This document shows, piece after piece, positions 26,946-33,474 of a stretch of DNA of 64,000 nucleotides. The translations under genes and the position numbers were made by a program. Positions within the stretch are counted from its first letter, which is position 1; every line of letters begins with the position of its first letter. The notes beneath the pieces were generated by a model, which searched no databases, was not told the origin of the DNA, and worked only from the letters and a program-made list of their open reading frames with translations. The stretch comes from Streptomyces griseoluteus (GTDB lineage: Bacteria; Actinomycetota; Actinomycetes; Streptomycetales; Streptomycetaceae): positions 1 through 64,000 of the forward strand of contig NZ_SRRU01000006.1 in the NCBI RefSeq assembly GCF_004784465.1, written 5' to 3'.

Positions 26946-27890
26946 TCAGCCGACGTAGCGGCCGTACGCCCTGAGGGTGCGCAGCGCCTCGATGGTCACC
27001 CCGGCGCGCGCCTCCAGGGCCGGAGCCGGTGCCCACTGGCGCCAACGAACGGGCCAGCCGCCGTCCTCCTGCTGCTCGGCGGCGAGGAAGTCCAGCGAAC
27101 GCGCCATCTCCTCGTCCGTGAACCACGCCCGCGCGAGCGAGACGGGGGTGCGCGCGAAGTCGTGCGGGAAGTGGTGCTCGCCGGGCGCGTAGCCGGGGGC
27201 GACGGGGTACGTGTCGAGACGGTCCGGGTCCAGCGCCGCGAGCCGCCGCTCGCGCACCAGGCGGCCGAGCCGGTCGGCGGCCGCCTCCGCGCGGGCACGG
27301 TCGGGAGCGGCGTCCAGGAAGGCCACGGCGGCCTCGATCTCGTACGGATGCGACGCTTCCAGGGCGTCCACGGCCTGCCAGCAGAAGTCGGTGGCCCGGA
27401 ACAGCCACGCGTGCCACACCTCGTTGCGATGCAGCAGGCCCACCACCGGACCCGTCGCCAGCAGCTCGCTCGGCGGGTCGTCCACCACCGGCACGAAAGG
27501 TGCCACCGGGTAGCCGCGCTGGCTCGGACAGACCGCCGGCAGGGCGCCGTCCGCGGTGGACACCGAGCTCAGATAGCGGCACACCCGCTCCACCCGCTGC
27601 CCGCCGCACCGGCCGACCGCGTCCAGAACGTGCAGCGCGCGGGCGGTGTGCAGCGGCTGGCTCACCGGGCCGCGCAGGTCGGGCTCCAGAGCGTGGCCGT
27701 AGCCGCCGTCCTCGTTGCGATAGGCGTCCAGGGCACGCTCCACCGGGTCCGCGCCGCCGTTCAGGAAGCGGTACGCGAAGAGCCGCTGTTCCAGCACGCG
27801 CGCGGTGAGCCAGACGAAGCGCTCCGCGCGGAGGAGGGGGGTGTGCGCCGGGCGCGCGGAGGGGAGTGAGGGACCATCTGATTCGGCCAT
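26946..27890 (-). CDS. Hypothetical protein with prenyltransferase/squalene-cyclase-like repeats
   Basis: The 314-aa protein starts at ATG 27890 (MAESDGPSLPS). It contains QW-like repeats seen in alpha-toroid proteins (NEDGGYGHALEPD, EDGGWPVRWRQW), regular helices between them, and no membrane segment or signal peptide. The catalytic aspartate-rich motif DxDDTA of class II terpene cyclases is not present, so enzymatic cyclase activity is unlikely. A TACGGT box 8-9 bases before the ATG suggests a leaderless message. It is conserved in streptomycetes as far as I recall, but the function is unknown. Confidence 0.75.
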   Translation of the reverse strand: MAESDGPSLPSARPAHTPLLRAERFVWLTARVLEQRLFAYRFLNGGADPVERALDAYRNEDGGYGHALEPDLRGPVSQPLHTARALHVLDAVGRCGGQRVERVCRYLSSVSTADGALPAVCPSQRGYPVAPFVPVVDDPPSELLATGPVVGLLHRNEVWHAWLFRATDFCWQAVDALEASHPYEIEAAVAFLDAAPDRARAEAAADRLGRLVRERRLAALDPDRLDTYPVAPGYAPGEHHFPHDFARTPVSLARAWFTDEEMARSLDFLAAEQQEDGGWPVRWRQWAPAPALEARAGVTIEALRTLRAYGRYVG

Positions 27891-27969
27891 GGACCAGACC
27901 GTAGAGCCACCGGAGCCCGCCGAGAACGGTCCCGGACACTCCCGCCCCCTGAGGCGGGATACTTGAGGC

Positions 27970-28164
27970 ATGCGGTTGACGGTCTTCTGGCAGCGGATGG
28001 CGGAGCACTTCGGTGCGGGGTACGCCGACTCCTTCGCGCGCGATCACATCATGTCCGAGCTGGGCGGACGGACAGTGCACCAGGCACTCGAGGCCGGCTG
28101 GGACGCCAAGGACGTGTGGCGCGTGGTGTGCGCCGTGATGGACGTGCCGGGGGACAAGCGCTGA
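27970..28164 (+). CDS. DUF3046 family small protein
   Basis: The 64-aa protein (MRLTVFWQRMAEHFGAGYADS) fits the DUF3046 family of actinobacteria, whose genes usually lie near recA, as here. A GATACT box about 7 bases before ATG 27970 suggests a leaderless transcript. The family has a helical fold and no known role. The conserved motif DVWRVVCAVMDVP near the C-terminus is intact. Confidence 0.85.
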   Translation: MRLTVFWQRMAEHFGAGYADSFARDHIMSELGGRTVHQALEAGWDAKDVWRVVCAVMDVPGDKR

Positions 28165-28341
28165 GCCGCGGTCGTCGCCCGGTGCCGGGCGACATCGGCC
28201 GAAAGGCGGGGGTGAAATACGCGGATCGCCGGCCCCCGGTCGGCGGACACCCCGCCGGGTGTGTTGACGGCCACATACCGAGTAGGTGCCCCGGGCCCTC
28301 ATACGGTCCGCGCTGTCGGTGGCGTGGGCCAGACTTGGCCC

Positions 28342-29598
28342 GTGGCACGCATCGACGACATCGAGCCGACCGACCCGCAGACGGCACCTCCGGCCGAGGC
28401 CGCCGCCTCCGCCGGCACGCCGCCGCGTGAGCCCGCGGCCGGTGCGCTCACGAATGCCCGGATGCCGCGCTGGCTGCCGCGCGCCATGGTGCTGGCGCTC
28501 GCGCTGGTCGCCCTGTTCCAACTGGGGAGCTGGGCCTTCCACGAGCTGACCGGGCTCCTCCTCAACATCCTGATCGCGTTCTTCCTGGCGCTCGCCATCG
28601 AGCCCGCCGTCAGCCTTATGTCCGCGCGCGGGATGCGCCGGGGGCTCGCCACCTTCCTGGTCTTTCTCGGCCTGGCAGTCGTCACCGCGGGCTTCTTCAC
28701 CCTGCTCGGCTCGATACTCGCGGGCCAGATCATCAAGATGATCGAGGGATTCCCCGAGTACCTCGACTCGGTCATCAACTGGGTCAACCAGACCTTCCAC
28801 CTGCAGGTCCGCCGGGTCGACGTCCAGGAGGGCCTGCTCCACTCCGACTGGCTGCGCAAGTACGCGCAGACCAGCGCGGCCGGCGTGCTCGACGTGTCCG
28901 CGCAGGTGCTCGGCGGGCTCTTCCAGATCCTCACCGTCGGCCTGTTCTCGTTCTACTTCGCCGCCGACGGCCCCCGGCTGCGCCGTGCCCTGTGCTCGGT
29001 GCTGCCGCCCGCGCGGCAGGCGGAGGTGCTGCGCGCCTGGGAGATCGCCGTCGACAAGACCGGCGGCTACATCTACTCGCGCGGCCTGATGGCCCTCGTC
29101 TCCGGCGTCGCGCACTACATCCTGCTCCAGGCCCTCGGCGTGCCGTACGCGCCCGTGCTCGGCGTCTGGGTCGGCCTGGTCTCGCAGTTCATACCGACCA
29201 TCGGCACCTATCTCGCGGGCGCGCTGCCGATGCTGATCGCGTTCACCGTGGCGCCCTGGTACGCGGTCTGGGTGCTGGTCTTCGTCGTGGTCTACCAGCA
29301 GTTCGAGAACTACATGCTGCAGCCCAAGCTGACCTCCAAGACCGTCGACATCCACCCGGCCGTCGCCTTCGGCTCGGTCATCGTGGGCACCGCCCTGCTC
29401 GGCGCGGTGGGCGCCCTGATCGCCATTCCGGCGGTCGCCACGCTGCAGGCGTTCCTGGGGGCGTACGTCAAGCGGTACACGGTCACGGACGACCCGCGCG
29501 TGCACGGCCACCGGCTGCCCCGGCAGGGCCGCCCCAACACCTTCCTCCGCCTCCGCCTGGGGCGCCCGCGCGGCCCGGAGCCGGACTCGGAGGGCTAA
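28342..29598 (+). CDS. AI-2E family transporter (membrane permease)
   Basis: The 418-aa protein starts at GTG 28342 (VARIDDIEPTDP); CAGACT 6 bases upstream hints at a leaderless start. After a charged N-terminal tail of about 50 residues it has around eight membrane helices in the AI-2E/PerM pattern (LLLNILIAFFLALAIEPAV, AIPAVATLQAFLGAYVK), the amphipathic segment between helices 3 and 4, and the conserved YQQFENYMLQPKL stretch. Members move ions or small solutes; very few actually handle AI-2, so the name should be taken loosely. The tail after residue 390 is basic. Confidence 0.87.
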   Translation: MARIDDIEPTDPQTAPPAEAAASAGTPPREPAAGALTNARMPRWLPRAMVLALALVALFQLGSWAFHELTGLLLNILIAFFLALAIEPAVSLMSARGMRRGLATFLVFLGLAVVTAGFFTLLGSILAGQIIKMIEGFPEYLDSVINWVNQTFHLQVRRVDVQEGLLHSDWLRKYAQTSAAGVLDVSAQVLGGLFQILTVGLFSFYFAADGPRLRRALCSVLPPARQAEVLRAWEIAVDKTGGYIYSRGLMALVSGVAHYILLQALGVPYAPVLGVWVGLVSQFIPTIGTYLAGALPMLIAFTVAPWYAVWVLVFVVVYQQFENYMLQPKLTSKTVDIHPAVAFGSVIVGTALLGAVGALIAIPAVATLQAFLGAYVKRYTVTDDPRVHGHRLPRQGRPNTFLRLRLGRPRGPEPDSEG

Positions 29599-29609
29599 GG
29601 GTCTGGGAG

Positions 29610-29756
29610 GCTTCCCGCTCGGCGCGGGCGCGGTGGTGGGCCGCCACCCGCTCCTGGGTGGCGCACCGCCGCGAGCAGTAGCGGCGGGGCGGGCCGCTGC
29701 CCCGGGTGACGTAGACGTTGTCGCGGGGCCGTTGCTCGATCGGGTGGAGCGCGGGC
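29610..29756 (-). pseudogene. Remnant of a CGNR-type zinc-finger protein (C-terminal end)
   Basis: On the minus strand the frame encodes DNVYVTRGSGPPRRYCSRRC followed by ATQERVAAHHRARA, resembling the C-terminal zinc ribbon of CGNR regulators (the second half of a Cys4 or CxxC..CxxxC arrangement). The first cysteine pair and the rest of the protein are absent, there is no start codon with a binding site, and the frame runs past its expected end into the AI-2E gene. I read it as the 3' end of a lost gene. The family assignment is tentative. Confidence 0.4.
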
Positions 29757-29757
29757 C

Positions 29758-30025
29758 GACCGGCCGCGCTCATCGGGGTCGCGCTGCTGATCGGCACTGG
29801 CGAGGGCGCCCGCAGTTGACGGCCCTGTTCGCCGTCCGCCAGCGCGAGTCCCCTGACCGTCTGCGCAGCCAGATCTTCACGACGGGCGCCAGCATGAAGA
29901 TCACCGGCTTCGCCGTGCGGGCCGTGCTCGCGGGGCCGCTTGCGGCGCTTTCCTTGCCGGGTGCTCTGCTGCTGGCGGCGGGGGTCGCCGCTGTGGCCTG
30001 TCTCAGGGGCCCGGGGCGGCTGTGA
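29758..30025 (+). pseudogene. Remnant of an MFS transporter (C-terminal end, frameshifted)
   Basis: The plus strand encodes PQLTALFAVRQRE, then RLRSQIFTTGASMKITGFAV and LAGPLAALSLPGALLLAAGV, a typical last two helices of a drug-efflux MFS transporter, ending at TGA 30023-30025. The preceding bases in another frame read ALIGVALLIGTGEG, the expected previous helix, so one frameshift near 29810 separates them. Everything upstream of about 29758 is missing. The fragment abuts a minus-strand remnant, which suggests a deletion. Confidence 0.65.
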
Positions 30026-30097
30026 GGCTCCCGCAGCGCCTTCCACAGCCGGGCCAAGCATGCTCGACCGCACCGGACCCACCGGGGGCTGACGTGC

Positions 30098-30127
30098 TTG
30101 ACATGAAAATCGAACATCCATTCTTAT
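30098..30127 (+). promoter_or_regulatory. LexA-controlled recA promoter with SOS box
   Basis: TTGACA (30098-30103), 18 bases, then TCTTAT (30122-30127) form a promoter. GAACATCCATTC (30112-30123) overlaps spacer and -10 and differs by one base from the actinobacterial LexA box GAAC-N4-GTTC. LexA bound here would block RNA polymerase directly. Confidence 0.8.
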
Positions 30128-30221
30128 GGAAGCGCAGGCGAGGCCGACGGCAGGGATTTACGTACGGTTCGGGTAGGGATGTACCCCAGTTATCCACAGG
30201 CCGGGCCGACGTCGGGGCGCG

Positions 30222-30244
30222 TTGTCAGTGGCAGGCGTTAGCGT
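30222..30244 (+). promoter_or_regulatory. RecA-NDp/PafBC-type recA promoter
   Basis: TTGTCAGTG (30222-30230), 8 bases, TAGCGT (30239-30244): an exact match to the LexA-independent damage promoter described upstream of mycobacterial recA and driven by PafBC. A start near 30251 gives a leader of about 37 nt. Confidence 0.85.
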
Positions 30245-30287
30245 CTTTGACGTGAAGCGATCGACTCAAGCAAACCGGGTGGAACCC

Positions 30288-31424
30288 ATGGCAGGAACCG
30301 ACCGCGAGAAGGCGCTCGACGCCGCGCTCGCACAGATTGAACGACAATTCGGCAAGGGCGCAGTGATGCGCATGGGCGAGCGGTCGATGGAGCCCATCGA
30401 GGTCATCCCGACCGGCTCGACCGCCCTCGACGTGGCCCTCGGCGTCGGTGGTCTGCCGCGCGGCCGTGTCGTGGAGATCTACGGCCCGGAGTCCTCCGGT
30501 AAGACGACCCTCACCCTGCACGCCGTGGCCAACGCGCAGAAGGCCGGCGGCCAGGTCGCCTTCGTCGACGCGGAGCACGCCCTCGACCCCGAGTACGCGA
30601 AGAAGCTCGGCGTTGACATCGACAACCTGATCCTGTCCCAGCCGGACAACGGCGAGCAGGCGCTGGAGATCGTGGACATGCTGGTCCGCTCCGGCGCGCT
30701 CGACCTCATCGTCATCGACTCCGTCGCCGCGCTCGTCCCGCGCGCGGAGATCGAGGGCGAGATGGGCGACAGCCACGTGGGTCTCCAGGCCCGCCTGATG
30801 AGTCAGGCCCTGCGGAAGATCACCAGCGCGCTCAACCAGTCCAAGACGACCGCGATCTTCATCAACCAGCTCCGCGAGAAGATCGGCGTCATGTTCGGCT
30901 CGCCGGAGACCACGACCGGTGGCCGCGCGCTGAAGTTCTACGCCTCGGTGCGCATCGACATCCGCCGGATCGAGACCCTGAAGGACGGCACGGACGCGGT
31001 CGGCAACCGCACCCGCTGCAAGGTCGTCAAGAACAAGGTCGCCCCGCCGTTCAAGCAGGCCGAGTTCGACATCCTCTACGGCCAGGGCATCAGCCGCGAG
31101 GGCGGTCTGATCGACATGGGCGTGGAGCACGGCTTCGTCCGCAAGGCCGGTGCCTGGTACACGTACGAGGGCGACCAGCTTGGTCAGGGCAAGGAGAACG
31201 CCCGCAACTTCCTCAAGGACAATCCCGACCTCGCCAACGAGATCGAGAAGAAGATCAAGGAGAAGCTGGGCGTCGGAGTGCGTCCCGAGAAGCCCGCCGC
31301 CGAGCCGGGCACGGACGCCGCCGCGGTCACCGCCCCCGGCGCCGATGCCAAGGCCACGGACGCCAAGGCTGCTCCCGCCCCGGCCAAGGCCACCAAGCCC
31401 AAGGCCGCCGCAGCCAAGAGCTGA
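30288..31424 (+). CDS. recA: Recombinase RecA
   Basis: This 378-aa recombinase drives strand exchange and activates LexA self-cleavage. ATG 30288 (MAGTDREKALDAALAQIERQ) is the conserved start. Walker A is GPESSGKT (66-73); the DNA-binding loops (EIEGEMGDSHVGLQARLMSQ, FINQLREKIGVMFGSPETTTG) and the filament interface are intact. The C-terminus ends in a Lys/Ala/Pro-rich tail (about 340-378), typical of Streptomyces. Two damage promoters lie upstream, and recX follows 3 bp later, so they form an operon. Confidence 0.98.
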   Translation: MAGTDREKALDAALAQIERQFGKGAVMRMGERSMEPIEVIPTGSTALDVALGVGGLPRGRVVEIYGPESSGKTTLTLHAVANAQKAGGQVAFVDAEHALDPEYAKKLGVDIDNLILSQPDNGEQALEIVDMLVRSGALDLIVIDSVAALVPRAEIEGEMGDSHVGLQARLMSQALRKITSALNQSKTTAIFINQLREKIGVMFGSPETTTGGRALKFYASVRIDIRRIETLKDGTDAVGNRTRCKVVKNKVAPPFKQAEFDILYGQGISREGGLIDMGVEHGFVRKAGAWYTYEGDQLGQGKENARNFLKDNPDLANEIEKKIKEKLGVGVRPEKPAAEPGTDAAAVTAPGADAKATDAKAAPAPAKATKPKAAAAKS

Positions 31425-31427
31425 CCC

Positions 31428-32222
31428 GTGACGCGACGAACCGACTGGGCCGAGTACGACCACTCCGCGTCCGGTGCCCCACGGGGGAGGGGCATCGGAC
31501 GCGACCCGGCCACGGCCGGGCCCGGTGACGACGCGGACGGACTCGAGGACAGCCACCCGGCACCACGCCGGTCCGGGTGGGACGGCACAGGCTCGGAGGG
31601 GTCCCACGGGGGCGGCTCCTCCCGGCGCGGCCGTCGGCGGCGCGGCTTCGGGGAGCCCGCCGGCACGGACGAGGACACCCCGCGCCCGTCGAGGGCCGGG
31701 CAAGGGGTGTCCTCCACGGAGGCGGACCCGGCCGAGAAGGCGCGGAACATCTGTCTGCGCCTGCTCACCGGAACCCCGCGCACCCGCAAGCAGCTCGCGG
31801 ACGCCCTGCGCAAGCGGGAGATCCCGGACGAGGTCGCCGAAGAGGTGCTGTCGCGGTTCGAGGAGGTCGGACTGATCAACGACAGTGCCTTCGCGGACGC
31901 CTGGGTGGAGTCGCGGCACCACGGCCGGGGGCTGGCCCGTCGCGCCCTCGCCCGTGAACTGCGCACCAAGGGCGTCGACTCGGCGCTGATCGACGAGGCA
32001 GTGGGACAGCTCGACTCCGAGCAGGAGGAGTCGACCGCCCGCGAGCTGGTGGACCGCAAGCTGCGTGCCACCCGTGGGCTCGACCGGGACAAACGGCTCC
32101 GCCGCCTCGCCGGGATGCTCGCCCGCAAGGGGTATCCCGAGGGCATGGCCCTCCGCGTCGTCCGTCAGGCGCTGGAGGAAGAGGGCGAGGACACGGAGTT
32201 CCTGGCGGAGGACGGATTCTGA
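31428..32222 (+). CDS. recX: RecA modulator RecX
   Basis: The 264-aa protein starts at GTG 31428, three bases after the recA stop. The first ~100 residues are disordered and rich in Gly, Arg, Ser and Asp, a Streptomyces extension. The RecX domain follows (about 103-260) with three-helix repeats such as LRLLTGTPRTRKQLADALRK, LINDSAFADAWVESRHHGRG and RRALARELRTKGVDSALIDE. RecX binds in the groove of the RecA filament and limits its activity; co-transcription keeps the two in balance. Confidence 0.95.
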   Translation: MTRRTDWAEYDHSASGAPRGRGIGRDPATAGPGDDADGLEDSHPAPRRSGWDGTGSEGSHGGGSSRRGRRRRGFGEPAGTDEDTPRPSRAGQGVSSTEADPAEKARNICLRLLTGTPRTRKQLADALRKREIPDEVAEEVLSRFEEVGLINDSAFADAWVESRHHGRGLARRALARELRTKGVDSALIDEAVGQLDSEQEESTARELVDRKLRATRGLDRDKRLRRLAGMLARKGYPEGMALRVVRQALEEEGEDTEFLAEDGF

Positions 32223-32237
32223 GGGTCGGCCAGGAGG

Positions 32238-32268
32238 GTCCGCTCAGGGCGCCTAGCCCCGAGCGGAC
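32238..32268 (+). terminator. Terminator after recX
   Basis: GTCCGCTC (32238-32245) pairs with GAGCGGAC (32261-32268), with an inner GGGC/GCCC pairing. It lies between the convergent recX and rhodanese genes, so it may serve both. Confidence 0.65.
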
Positions 32269-32275
32269 GTAGTGC

Positions 32276-32716
32276 TCAGGCCACCGGCTCCACCGGCTCC
32301 ACCGGCTCCACCGGCTCCACCGGCAGCCCCGCCGCGCGCCACGCCTGGAAGCCGCCCACCAGGTCGGTCGCGCGGCGCAGGCCGAGCTGGTGCAGGGAGG
32401 CGGCCGCCAGGCTGGACGCGTAGCCCTCGTTGCAGATGATCACGACCCGCAGATCGTGCCCGGTGGCCTCCGGCACCCGGTGGCTGCCCTGCGGATCGAG
32501 CCGCCACTCCAGCTCGTTGCGCTCGATCACCAGGGCACCAGGGATCAGCCCGTCCCGGTCGCGCAGGGCCGCGTACCGGATGTCGACCAGCAGGGCCTCG
32601 CCGTCGCGGGCCGCCTCGTGCGCCGCTCGCGGCTCGATGCGCCGGTAGCCGGAGCGGACCCGTTCCAGCAGCTCGTCGATGCCGACCGGACGCAGCGCGT
32701 CGCTGTCGCCGCTCAC
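32276..32716 (-). CDS. Rhodanese-domain sulfurtransferase
   Basis: The 146-aa protein is a single rhodanese domain. The GTG start at 32716 overlaps the cysteine dioxygenase stop (GTGA). The active-site loop CNEGYASS (Cys95) and the LVDIRYAALRDRDGLIPGAL segment are intact. Rhodaneses move sulfane sulfur from thiosulfate or persulfides to acceptors. Coupled to cysteine dioxygenase it probably handles sulfur released during cysteine catabolism. The C-terminus ends in repeated Val-Glu-Pro units. Confidence 0.9.
   Translation of the reverse strand: MSGDSDALRPVGIDELLERVRSGYRRIEPRAAHEAARDGEALLVDIRYAALRDRDGLIPGALVIERNELEWRLDPQGSHRVPEATGHDLRVVIICNEGYASSLAAASLHQLGLRRATDLVGGFQAWRAAGLPVEPVEPVEPVEPVA
32280..32322 (-). 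repeat. 9-bp tandem repeat coding for Val-Glu-Pro
   Basis: CCACCGGCT repeats four to five times in frame at the 3' end of the rhodanese gene and codes for (VEP)4 just before the stop. Such slippage-prone repeats commonly differ in copy number between strains. Confidence 0.9.
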
Positions 32717-33243
32717 TGCCAGTCCTCCGGGCGCTCGACCTGCTCCAGCCGGAGCACCTGGCCAGTACGGCTGTAGCGGCGGATGCGCGGCAGCGGCGGG
32801 TAGTAGGCGTGGACCGAAACGGCGTGCCGGTCGGGGGAGTCGTTGAACACCTCGTGCACATGGTGCCGGCCGAAGGCACGGCCCTGACCGGCGCCGAGGC
32901 GCCGTTCGCGGTCGACGTCCCCGATGAGTTCCAGGGTCCGCCAGCCGTCGGTGGGCAGCCGGGCGGCCAGTGAGTTCTCGTGCAGCTCGCCGGACGCGGT
33001 GAGGAAGGCGCCGACCGAGTCCGCGTGGTCGTGCCAGCCGGTGCCGGTGCCGGGCGGCCAGCCGATCAGCCACGCCTCGCTGCCGCCCGGCCCCTCCAGC
33101 CGCAGCCAGGTGCGGCCCTCGGGGTCGAGCGGGAGGGAGGCGATCAGTTCCGCGTCGGCGGCGGCGCGCCGGAGGAAGTCGAGCAGCTCGGCCTGGCTCG
33201 GGGCCGAGGTGGGCGTGGGGGAGGTGAGGGGGGAGACAGACAC
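32713..33243 (-). CDS. Cysteine dioxygenase (type I)
   Basis: The 176-aa cupin protein is started at GTG 33243 (VSVSPLTSPTPTS) because AGGA lies 8 bases upstream. It carries the iron-binding residues of cysteine dioxygenase: HxH in WHDHADSVGAFL and the later His in GRHHVHEVFND, within a small beta barrel. It oxidises cysteine to cysteine sulfinate. Very short neighbours (rhodanese coupled downstream, a Cys-rich leader upstream) support a role in cysteine balance. The frame is open to 33384 but the extension overlaps the leader. Confidence 0.9.
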   Translation of the reverse strand: MSVSPLTSPTPTSAPSQAELLDFLRRAAADAELIASLPLDPEGRTWLRLEGPGGSEAWLIGWPPGTGTGWHDHADSVGAFLTASGELHENSLAARLPTDGWRTLELIGDVDRERRLGAGQGRAFGRHHVHEVFNDSPDRHAVSVHAYYPPLPRIRRYSRTGQVLRLEQVERPEDWQ

Positions 33244-33272
33244 GTGCACCGTCCTGAAGAGAGTTCGCCGAA

Positions 33273-33292
33273 CGGGCGCGCGACGGCGCCCG
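33273..33292 (-). promoter_or_regulatory. Hairpin between Cys leader and cysteine dioxygenase
   Basis: CGGGCGC and its complement form a 7-bp GC-only stem with loop of 6 between the leader stop (33311) and the gene start (33243). It is well placed to act as an attenuator or to hide the start site, depending on ribosome stalling in the leader. No U tail. Confidence 0.5.
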
Positions 33293-33310
33293 GAGAAGGG
33301 GGATGCGAAT

Positions 33311-33358
33311 TCAGCAGGACGGACGACACACGCAGCCCGCGTAGCGGAGCAGGTCCAT
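33311..33358 (-). CDS. Cys-rich leader peptide of the cysteine dioxygenase operon
   Basis: A 15-codon frame MDLLRYAGCVCRPSC starts at ATG 33358 with GGAGG 6 bases upstream, an excellent translation start. Three of the last seven residues are cysteine. Its stop lies 68 bases before the cysteine dioxygenase start. Short Cys-rich leaders before sulfur genes are known in actinobacteria (cysteine-responsive attenuators in mycobacteria, and many Streptomyces genes of the MxxDLLR type). I infer that scarce cysteine stalls ribosomes here and changes expression downstream. Confidence 0.75.
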   Translation of the reverse strand: MDLLRYAGCVCRPSC

Positions 33359-33474
33359 ATGGACCCTCCGCCACAGGCATACATGGGTGTCGGTCACGAT
33401 TCGGAGTACAACATGCCGCCGCACTCCGGTCAATCGGTCCTCATCATGTGGACAGCGAGGGGCCGCGCCCGAGG

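Noticed and set aside
30190..30198. DnaA box TTATCCACA upstream of recA as a possible origin
   Set aside because: Only one box is present, with no dnaA/dnaN genes or AT-rich unwinding region; the Streptomyces oriC lies elsewhere and has many boxes.
33244..33384. N-terminal extension of cysteine dioxygenase to 33384
   Set aside because: The extension overlaps the leader peptide, lacks similarity to the enzyme, and GTG 33243 has a better ribosome binding site.
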